From Prevotellaceae bacterium UBA3849 (GTDB lineage: Bacteria; Bacteroidota; Bacteroidia; Bacteroidales; Bacteroidaceae): 11,750 nucleotides of DNA. Numbering within the stretch: position 1 is the first letter of the stretch; each line of letters starts with the position of its first letter. This document shows positions 6,619 to 11,750 of this stretch, in pieces. The notes below the pieces were generated by a model. That model worked only from the letters and a program-made list of their open reading frames with translations. It did no database searches and was not told the origin of the DNA. A program made the translations under genes and the position numbers. The stretch spans positions 1 through 11,750 of the forward strand of contig DGHL01000001.1 in NCBI GenBank assembly GCA_002392645.1. The letters are read 5' to 3'.

Positions 6619-6668
6619 AGTCCCATTCGATACCATTGCGTTTAGGTGCAGAAATATCGGATGGGACT
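6619..6668. other. Long stem-loop between the MaoC and sufS genes
   Basis: Arms 6619-6632 (AGTCCCATTCGATA) and 6655-6668 pair at 13 of 14 positions, and the one mismatch is a wobble in RNA read from either strand or nearly so. The loop is 22 bases. No U-tract follows on the minus strand, so it does not look like a simple intrinsic terminator. It lies 28 bases upstream of the sufS start and could be an mRNA processing or attenuation element, or an operator. Confidence 0.6.
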
Positions 6669-6710
6669 CATGTGTCTTTATTCTTGCGTCAGCCTTGGCG
6701 ACGTTGTATA

Positions 6711-7172
6711 TCAGTTCTCAAAGTAGTAGATGAAGATGGCAACGCCCTCAATGGCCTTCTTGCCTGTCTCCTTCACGTTCATGGTGAACTTCACCTCTGT
6801 CTTCACAGCGCCGCGCAGGTTCTGTATGCTCTGCAGCTTTGTGGTGAGCGAGAGGCTCTGACCGCTCAGTACAGGCTGACCGAACTTCATCTTGTCTATG
6901 CCGTAGTTCACGAGCATCTTCACGTTCTGCACGTCAACAATCTGGTTCCACAGGTAAGGCAGCACTGACAGTGTGAGGTAGCCGTGTGCTATGGTAGTGC
7001 CAAACTGGCTCTCGGTCTTTGCCCTCTCGGTGTCCACGTGAATCCACTGGTGGTCCAGCGTAGCGTCGGCAAACATATTTATTCTCTCCTGTGTGAGCTG
7101 TACGTAGTCAGACGTTCCCAGCTCCTTGCCCTCATACTGGGCAAACTCTTCGTAAGATTTGATTGTAAGCAT
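6711..7172 (-). CDS. MaoC-like (R)-specific enoyl-CoA hydratase/dehydratase
   Basis: A 153-residue single hot-dog-fold protein. The hydratase-2 motif is clear: FADATLDHQWIHVD (35-47), with the catalytic pair Asp40 and His45, then FGTTIAHGYLTLSVLP (57-72) carrying the conserved AHG. Such enzymes hydrate trans-2-enoyl-CoA or dehydrate 3-hydroxyacyl thioesters; the natural substrate is unknown. The frame stays open to 7274, but the start at 7172 matches the family N-terminus, and a good promoter (7214-7245) lies inside the longer version. It is the first gene of a minus-strand series followed by sufS. Confidence 0.88.
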   Translation of the reverse strand: MLTIKSYEEFAQYEGKELGTSDYVQLTQERINMFADATLDHQWIHVDTERAKTESQFGTTIAHGYLTLSVLPYLWNQIVDVQNVKMLVNYGIDKMKFGQPVLSGQSLSLTTKLQSIQNLRGAVKTEVKFTMNVKETGKKAIEGVAIFIYYFEN

Positions 7173-7213
7173 TTTTTCTTTGTCAGTTATATAAGTGAAA
7201 TGTTTTCTGCCTG

Positions 7214-7245
7214 CAAAATTACTAAATATTTCTGACACCCACAAA
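7214..7245 (-). promoter_or_regulatory. Bacteroidota-type promoter for the MaoC-like gene
   Basis: Minus strand: TTTG (7245 to 7242), 20 bases, TAATTTTG (7221 to 7214). The expected transcript would have a leader of about 35 bases before the start at 7172. Confidence 0.8.
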
Positions 7246-7262
7246 CTTTTCCTTGTATTTAC

Positions 7263-7297
7263 AAAAAATCGCACACGAAATCAATCCGTATGCGATT
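7263..7297 (-). terminator. Intrinsic terminator downstream of the ZIP gene
   Basis: On the minus strand, arms 7297-7287 and 7277-7267 pair at 10 of 11 positions (AATCGCATACG against CGTGTGCGATT) with a 9-base loop, followed directly by a run of six T. It would stop transcripts coming from the ZIP gene just before the MaoC promoter. Confidence 0.75.
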
Positions 7298-7354
7298 CAC
7301 GATTTATGAGAAAAGAAAAAAATTATGCTTTCCTATATGCCCTGAAGTTTATGG

Positions 7355-7390
7355 TGTAGTTACAGCTATTTGCGGATATTCGCAATACTC
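7355..7390 (-). promoter_or_regulatory. Decayed second copy of the ZIP promoter
   Basis: Read on the minus strand, this segment aligns without gaps to the ZIP promoter at 8258-8293. The 11 bases GAGTATTGCGA are identical, and 16 of the next 22 match. The -33 TTG and the 20-base spacer are kept, while the -7 box reads TAACTACA instead of TAACTTTG. It lies 49 bases past the ZIP stop. Whether it still starts transcription is unknown. Confidence 0.45.
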
Positions 7391-7438
7391 AAAATTAGTG
7401 ATTTTGCCTTAAGCCAGGTGTTTTGCGGCATATCTTGT

Positions 7439-8224
7439 TCAGCCCATCACTACGTCGAGCACCATCATCAGCACGAAGCCAACGGCAAAGCCTATGGTGC
7501 TGAGGTTGGAATGCTGACCGCCTGAAGCCTCAGGTATCAGTTCCTCCACCACCACGTACATCATGGCACCCGCGGCAAACGCAAGCATATACGGCAATAC
7601 TGGCGTCAGCAGCGATGCGAGCAGCAGCACTGCCACGGCTCCCATGGGCTCCACCGCACCGCTCAGTGAGCCTATCACGAACGAGCGCCAGCGGCTGTTG
7701 CCTGCCGCACGCATGGGCATTGATATGATGGCTCCCTCGGGAATATTCTGTATGGCAATGCCAAGTGACATCGCCACCGCACTTGCAAGCGATATGCCCA
7801 TGCCGCTGTCGGCACCTGCAAACACCACTCCGACGGCCATTCCCTCAGGCAGGTTGTGAATGGTGACAGCCAGCGCAAGCATGGCAGTGCGCGAGAGGTG
7901 GGAGCGCGGACCCTCAGGCTTGTCGGTGCCGAGGTGTAGGTGAGGGGTCACCACGTCGATAAGCAGCAGGAATCCCACACCAGACAGGAACCCTACGGCA
8001 GCCGGCACTACAGACAGTGCGCCCTTGCCAGCCTCCATCTCCATGGCAGGGATAAGCAGCGACCATACCGAGGCCGCCACCATCACGCCGGAGGCAAAGC
8101 CCAGCAACAGCTTCTGCATACGCTCAGGCATGTCGCCTTTCATGAGAAAGACGAAAGCCGAGCCAAGCATCGTGCCCAGCATGGGTATGAGCAGACCCGT
8201 TATAATGCATAATTCATAATGCAT
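7439..8224 (-). CDS. ZIP-family divalent metal transporter
   Basis: A 261-residue inner-membrane protein with about eight hydrophobic helices, the typical bacterial ZIP length and topology, importing Zn(II) or related divalent cations. Helix IV carries HNLPEG (123-128) and helix V carries QNIPEG (159-164), the metal-site signatures. EELIPE (227-232) is also a conserved family segment. A loop with HLHLG (95-99) could bind metal. The first seven residues (MHYELCI) are encoded by a low-complexity AT-rich repeat, but GLLIPMLGTMLGSAFVF after it is the family N-terminus, so the start at 8224 or a slightly later Met is reasonable. It has its own promoter 34 bases upstream. No metal-responsive repressor site was recognised. 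Confidence 0.9.
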   Translation of the reverse strand: MHYELCIITGLLIPMLGTMLGSAFVFLMKGDMPERMQKLLLGFASGVMVAASVWSLLIPAMEMEAGKGALSVVPAAVGFLSGVGFLLLIDVVTPHLHLGTDKPEGPRSHLSRTAMLALAVTIHNLPEGMAVGVVFAGADSGMGISLASAVAMSLGIAIQNIPEGAIISMPMRAAGNSRWRSFVIGSLSGAVEPMGAVAVLLLASLLTPVLPYMLAFAAGAMMYVVVEELIPEASGGQHSNLSTIGFAVGFVLMMVLDVVMG

Positions 8225-8244
8225 GATTCTTAATTCTTAATTAA
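8202..8244. repeat. AT-rich short repeats over the ZIP start codon
   Basis: ATAATGCAT occurs at 8202-8210 and 8216-8224, separated by AATTC, followed by two copies of ATTCTTA and TTAATTAA. The ZIP start codon and first codons are part of it. The tract looks like a simple intergenic repeat that has been read into the gene. Confidence 0.6.
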
Positions 8245-8257
8245 ATTAGTTCAGCTG

Positions 8258-8288
8258 CAAAGTTACGGGTATTTGTTGACACTCGCAA
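8258..8288 (-). promoter_or_regulatory. Bacteroidota-type promoter for the ZIP gene
   Basis: Minus strand: TTG (8288 to 8286), 20 bases, TAACTTTG (8265 to 8258). The leader to the ATG at 8224 would be about 30 bases. Confidence 0.8.
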
Positions 8289-8337
8289 TACTCAATTCTG
8301 ATGATTTCCCGTCAGGGAGTAATCCCTTGCTCCCTTC

Positions 8338-8961
8338 TTACCTGATGAAGCCCATAGGCTGCCATGGCTCACGCTCAGGGTAGTCGGGATTGTTGCCTGA
8401 ATGTATCTTCTTAAGCATCCATGCCATGTTGTCTGCCATGGTGCGCATGGTCTGCATACCCTCGATGTCGAGAGCCGCCTGACCCTCCTCACGGCCGTAT
8501 GCTATGTTCCAGTACTGCGATGACACTATTGGCATGTTCATCATCTGGAACGGCATGTTGAGAGTCTGGAATGCCGCCGACGCGCCACCCCTGCGACAGA
8601 GGCACACCGCAGCTACAGGCTTGTTTTGCATATTGGCGCCGGCAGAGAAGCACATACGCTGTATGAGCGCGAGCAATGCGCCGTTAGGCTGACCGTAATA
8701 CACTGGTGAGCCTACTATGAGTGCATCCATGGTGCTGAATTTCTCTGAGATGCTGTTGCACACGTCATCGTCAAATGCGCACTTGCCCAGTTGCTTAGCC
8801 TTACACTGTCCGCAGGCTATGCATCCGCGCACAGGTTTGTTGCCTATCCATGCAATCTCGGTCTCTATACCATGTTTTTCAAGTTGTTTAGCCGCCTCAG
8901 AGAGAGCGGTGAATGTGTTGCCCTGCTTACGTGGGCTGCCGTTGATAAGTAATACTTTCAT
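8338..8961 (-). CDS. Flavodoxin-fold NAD(P)H oxidoreductase / iron-sulfur flavoprotein
   Basis: A 207-residue cytoplasmic protein of the NADPH-dependent FMN reductase group. The N-terminus MKVLLINGSPRKQGNT is the FMN phosphate loop (Ser9, Arg11, Asn15, Thr16). GSPVYYGQPNG (84-94) is the flavin-contact loop. Four cysteines, Cys47-x2-Cys50-x2-Cys53-x7-Cys61 (GCIACGQC then KC), match the compact cluster motif of archaeal and bacterial iron-sulfur flavoproteins, so a 4Fe-4S cluster beside FMN is likely. The electron donor and acceptor are unknown. The C-terminus (about 185-207) is polar and Pro-rich. The ZIP gene follows after 113 bases with its own promoter. No clear promoter was seen in the 115 bases upstream. 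Confidence 0.88.
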   Translation of the reverse strand: MKVLLINGSPRKQGNTFTALSEAAKQLEKHGIETEIAWIGNKPVRGCIACGQCKAKQLGKCAFDDDVCNSISEKFSTMDALIVGSPVYYGQPNGALLALIQRMCFSAGANMQNKPVAAVCLCRRGGASAAFQTLNMPFQMMNMPIVSSQYWNIAYGREEGQAALDIEGMQTMRTMADNMAWMLKKIHSGNNPDYPEREPWQPMGFIR

Positions 8962-9076
8962 AATGTTTTTATGTTTTTGTCTTACGTCTGTGCATTGTTA
9001 TCGTGCAGAAGTCCACCTTGCTGCAGTGTGGTGTCTGAAAATCACCCTATGCCAACTACTTCCCAGCAGTAGGCAC

Positions 9077-10165
9077 CTATTGTTTCTTGCCTATAAGGTC
9101 GAGCCAATAGCAAGGGCTGAGCCTTGTCTCGTGCGTGTTAGGTATTACAGAGCTGAACATGGCAAAGTCGTCGTCATAATAGAAAGGATCGCCGAAGGTG
9201 GTGAGCCTGCCATGGCTGTCCCTGAACTGATGCTCTCTTGCACTCAGGGAGCCGGTTATCTGCACGTAGCCATACATCACGTTGCTTGGTGCTTCGTGCA
9301 GGTTGCTGCCCTTGGTAAAGACAGCCATCCTGAATATCTCGTCGCCTCTCAGTTTGATAGGCTGCGGTTGTGGTGAAGACATAGACTGCTCATCCATGTG
9401 TATGTTATCGGCATACAGATTCTTTCTCTGTGCATAGTCCACACGTATCACGTCTCCCTTATCGGTCTTAAAGCAGCAGTATGGCCGCCATCCCTTGCCG
9501 CGTAGGCTTTTGTGCAGGCTGCCCATCTCATCTTTTACCAGTTGCTCATAGCGTGCCTGCTCCTTCGGAGAATAGTAGTCTATCAGATACAGCTTGTCTG
9601 TCACCCACAGGTCTCCGCGCCTGCCGTAGCAGTATCCGTGGTATCCGTGGCTTGTCCATGCAGACATCTCCACCAGGCTCATCTTCTTCCGGAACTTCTC
9701 GTCGAAGATTTCAGTGAACCTTTCCTGCAGTTCCTTGGCGTCGGCTATGTCATGCATAGGATATTTCCTCGGTATAGGGAACTGCATCAGCGAGGTCAGC
9801 GCCTTGCTGTTGCCGCATCCTATGGTGCGCATTACCCACTCCAGCTTGCCTGTGTTGATTTCCATGTGTGGCTCGTTGCGCGACTCCCTGTCCAGGTTGT
9901 CCGCCAGATGTTCCGTGGCGGTAGTGTCTATTTCGCTCAACAGAGCATCGACGTTGATAACCTGACTGTCGTAATACTCCTTGATAGCCTGCAGCGAGTC
10001 GTTATGTGAGTAGGCTTTCCTGCGTATGGATTCCGTAAACCTATACCACCAGCTGACGCCGTCGCCGTCGGTGTCCGCGCCATACTTCTGTTCGTTGTAG
10101 GCAAGTATGCCTGTCACTATTGCGGCAACTATCAGTATGATAAATAGTATCTCGTCTTTCTTCAT
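9077..10165 (-). CDS. Membrane-anchored protein of unknown function
   Basis: I do not recognise a family for this 362-residue protein. One hydrophobic helix at about 6-22 (ILFIILIVAAIVTGILA), preceded by KKDE and without a lipobox, suggests an N-terminal inner-membrane anchor. Directly after it comes DTDGDGVSWW (31-40), a calcium-loop-like Asp/Gly pattern. The rest is mixed alpha/beta and rich in Tyr, Trp, Asp and Lys, with pairs such as PYCCFKTDKGD (228-238) and a Ser/Pro/Gln linker SMSSPQPQPIK (261-271) that may separate two domains. Around 280-340, FTKGSNLHEAPSNVMYGYV and GDPFYYDDDF look like exposed loops. It has its own promoter, divergent from signal peptidase I. The call as a real gene rests on length, promoter, start context and codon use like its neighbours. 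Confidence 0.8.
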   Translation of the reverse strand: MKKDEILFIILIVAAIVTGILAYNEQKYGADTDGDGVSWWYRFTESIRRKAYSHNDSLQAIKEYYDSQVINVDALLSEIDTTATEHLADNLDRESRNEPHMEINTGKLEWVMRTIGCGNSKALTSLMQFPIPRKYPMHDIADAKELQERFTEIFDEKFRKKMSLVEMSAWTSHGYHGYCYGRRGDLWVTDKLYLIDYYSPKEQARYEQLVKDEMGSLHKSLRGKGWRPYCCFKTDKGDVIRVDYAQRKNLYADNIHMDEQSMSSPQPQPIKLRGDEIFRMAVFTKGSNLHEAPSNVMYGYVQITGSLSAREHQFRDSHGRLTTFGDPFYYDDDFAMFSSVIPNTHETRLSPCYWLDLIGKKQ

Positions 10166-10232
10166 GTTGATATGCTATGTAACCTATTGACTCGTCTGTT
10201 TCTTTTTCTTACTTTAGGTGGGTATATCTTTG

Positions 10233-10264
10233 CAAAATTACATCTATTTTTCCTAACGTGCAAA
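10233..10264 (-). promoter_or_regulatory. Bacteroidota-type promoter for the unknown membrane protein
   Basis: Minus strand: TTTG (10264 to 10261), 20 bases, TAATTTTG (10240 to 10233), giving a leader of about 60 bases to the ATG at 10165. The 10166-10478 intergenic region also holds the divergent signal peptidase promoter and three TGTGCAA-type repeats. I see no gene in it. Confidence 0.8.
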
Positions 10265-10377
10265 TTAATTGTGCAAATTCTTTCATCATACCCAATGAAA
10301 TACCCGTTACGTGGCCCATGTGGCAATGTAAAGCAAACGGTAATTGTGCAATAAAAACTTAAAAATTAATTGTTTTC

Positions 10378-10408
10378 TTGCACATTTCAAATAATAAGCG
10401 TAACTTTG
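10378..10408 (+). promoter_or_regulatory. Bacteroidota-type promoter for signal peptidase I
   Basis: TTG (10378-10380), 20 bases, TAACTTTG (10401-10408). The leader would be about 65 bases to the ATG at 10479, or 90 to the alternative at 10503. Confidence 0.8.
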
Positions 10409-10478
10409 TACGATAAACTGTCCTTGTCATCAGTGGGACTAGGCGAATGGCGACGTAATAACAACAGTAAAAAGATAA

Positions 10479-11750
10479 ATGAAAGTAAAAAATCAACAGA
10501 ACATGAAAGTACAGTGGGCGAAGTTCATCATCGTCCTCGTGTTGTACCTGCTATTCCTGTACTGGCTGAAGAGTTGGCTGGGACTTATCGTAATACCTTT
10601 TATTTACGATGCGTATATATCGAAGAAGATACGCTGGGACTGGTGGAAAGACCTTGAGAACCCTATGCGCATGGTAATGTCATGGGTTGACGCACTTGTG
10701 TTTGCATTGGTTGCGGTGTATTTCATCAACCTGTTCTTCTTCCAGAACTACGTAATACCTTCAAGCTCGCTTGAGAAGTCGCTGCTTACTGGCGACTACC
10801 TCTTCGTCAGCAAGGTAAGCTACGGACCACGCATACCGCAGACACCGCTCACCATGCCGCTGACACAGCACACATTGCCCGTGGGAGGAATAAAGTCGTA
10901 TATAGAGTGGCCGCAGTGGGACTACCGTCGTGCACCGGGACTGGGCAAGATTGAGCTCAACGACATCGTAGTGTTCAACTACCCTGCAGGCGACACCGTG
11001 GTAAGCGAGCCTAAGTGGCAGCCACAAGACTACTATCAGATGTGCTATGGCTATGGACAGCAGTTATTGCAGCAGGGAGCTGTCAACGTCGAAGTTGATT
11101 CGCTCACTACTATGCAGCAGCGTAAGTACTATGAGATGGCATACAGTGCCGGCAGACAGTACATACTGAGCCAGCCGGGAGAATACGGCAAGCTGATGTG
11201 GCGACCTGCCGACCGCCGCGAGAACTACGTGAAGCGATGCGTGGGACTGCCAGGTCAGACCCTCCAGATAAAGAACCGCATAGTATATCTTGACGGTAAG
11301 CCAAACAAGGAGCCCGACAACGTGCAGTACACATACTTCGTGAAACTGAAGGAGCGTCTGCCTGAAGACCTCGTTCAGGATCTCGGCATATCACAGGAAG
11401 ACCTTACTCAGCTCAACCAGTTTGGCTACATGCCGCTGACAAAGAGGGCATACAATGCACTGAAGGCAAGGAAAGACCTCGTAGCGTCAATACGAATAAA
11501 CGAGGAGCAGGTTGTAGGCGACATATATCCGCTTAACGCACGCTACGGATGGACACGCGACAACTATGGTCCGGTATGGATTCCGCAGAAGGGCAAGAGC
11601 ATCAAGCTGACACTTGAGAACCTTCCTATCTATGAGCGTCCAATCCGCGTATATGAGGGCAACGACCTGCAGGTTACTGACGACGGTAAGATTCTCATCA
11701 ACGGCAAGGAGGCAAAGGAATATACCTTCAAGATGGACTACTACTGGATG
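10479..11750 (+). CDS. lepB: Signal peptidase I, partial (3' end outside the window)
   Basis: The first 424 residues of a membrane serine protease that removes signal peptides from exported proteins. Two hydrophobic segments (about 15-33 and 70-88) precede the catalytic region. Box B is IPSSSLEKSLLTGDYLFVSK, with Ser97 as likely nucleophile; Leu follows it where Met is common elsewhere. Box D is YVKRCVGLPGQ with general base Lys252. The Ser-Lys gap of 155 residues, against about 55 in E. coli, reflects a large periplasmic insertion typical of Bacteroidota forms. The window stops at MDYYWM, just before the expected GDN/SDSR box, so that box cannot be checked. Start: a stop codon directly precedes the ATG at 10479; an in-frame ATG at 10503 (MKVQW) is equally plausible, and numbering then drops by eight. 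Confidence 0.92.
   Translation, partial: MKVKNQQNMKVQWAKFIIVLVLYLLFLYWLKSWLGLIVIPFIYDAYISKKIRWDWWKDLENPMRMVMSWVDALVFALVAVYFINLFFFQNYVIPSSSLEKSLLTGDYLFVSKVSYGPRIPQTPLTMPLTQHTLPVGGIKSYIEWPQWDYRRAPGLGKIELNDIVVFNYPAGDTVVSEPKWQPQDYYQMCYGYGQQLLQQGAVNVEVDSLTTMQQRKYYEMAYSAGRQYILSQPGEYGKLMWRPADRRENYVKRCVGLPGQTLQIKNRIVYLDGKPNKEPDNVQYTYFVKLKERLPEDLVQDLGISQEDLTQLNQFGYMPLTKRAYNALKARKDLVASIRINEEQVVGDIYPLNARYGWTRDNYGPVWIPQKGKSIKLTLENLPIYERPIRVYEGNDLQVTDDGKILINGKEAKEYTFKMDYYWM

Noticed and set aside
7173..7274. Extended start for the MaoC-like protein
   Set aside because: The extension overlaps a well-formed TTTG-N20-TAATTTTG promoter, and the family N-terminus begins at MLTIKSYEEF.
8314..8335. Terminator after the flavoprotein gene (AGGGAG/CTCCCT hairpin)
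   Set aside because: The stem is only 6 bp with a 10-base loop, and no U-tract follows on the minus strand.
8717..9376. 219-residue open frame on the plus strand
   Set aside because: It lies opposite the flavoprotein and unknown-protein genes and runs across their intergenic gap. It has no family motif, no promoter and a composition typical of an antisense shadow.
10225..10232. Plus-strand TATCTTTG as a further promoter
   Set aside because: No TTG lies at the 20-base position upstream. It abuts the minus-strand -7 box and probably arises from the near-palindrome TTTGCAAA.

Overview
The window looks like chromosomal DNA from a Bacteroidota species, most likely a Prevotella-type member of the Bacteroidales. 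The main evidence is the promoter grammar. Five promoters fit TTTG/TTG, exactly 20 bases, then TAnnTTTG, which is the Bacteroidota -33/-7 pattern. No Shine-Dalgarno sequence was relied on to choose any start. The protein families also fit: a signal peptidase I with the PSSSLEKSL active-site box, and an IS200-like RAYT protein with an unusual C-terminal extension. Genus is an inference.

Layout. Positions 1-231 hold repeats and a bidirectional terminator. From 232 to 2284 on the minus strand are a REP-associated tyrosine transposase (RAYT) and, upstream of it, a lipoprotein of the alpha/beta-hydrolase fold. From 2285 to 2651 there is an intergenic region with a promoter on each strand and four tandem 22-bp units. 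From 2652 to 4667 on the plus strand is a two-gene unit: an extended SDR epimerase/reductase and a polytopic PAP2/Aur1-like phosphatase or lipid transferase. It converges on a minus-strand block across a strong shared terminator whose loop contains a stop codon.

The block 4746-7172 (minus) reads, in transcription order, MaoC-type hydratase, SufS-type cysteine desulfurase, TrmH/SpoU-type RNA methyltransferase. The last two are separated by one base. The minus-strand genes at 7439-10165 are, in transcription order, a membrane-anchored protein of unknown function, a flavodoxin-like iron-sulfur flavoprotein and a ZIP metal transporter. The transporter and the unknown gene each have their own promoter. 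From about 10378 to the right edge a plus-strand promoter drives signal peptidase I, cut by the window end just before its last conserved box.

Most genes are housekeeping or general metabolism and do not form one pathway. The accessory-like part is the left end. There the RAYT gene carries, inside its reading frame, an exact inverted copy of a 38-bp palindrome-containing element that also lies just beyond its 3' end. The gene also has in-frame 18-bp repeats and a C-terminal region that reads like a DprA/SLOG-type nucleotide-binding fold. Other points of interest are the repeat array in the epimerase leader, a decayed second copy of the ZIP promoter that could drive a small RNA, and a nearly leaderless lipoprotein mRNA. 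I saw no CRISPR array, tRNA, rRNA or phage genes.
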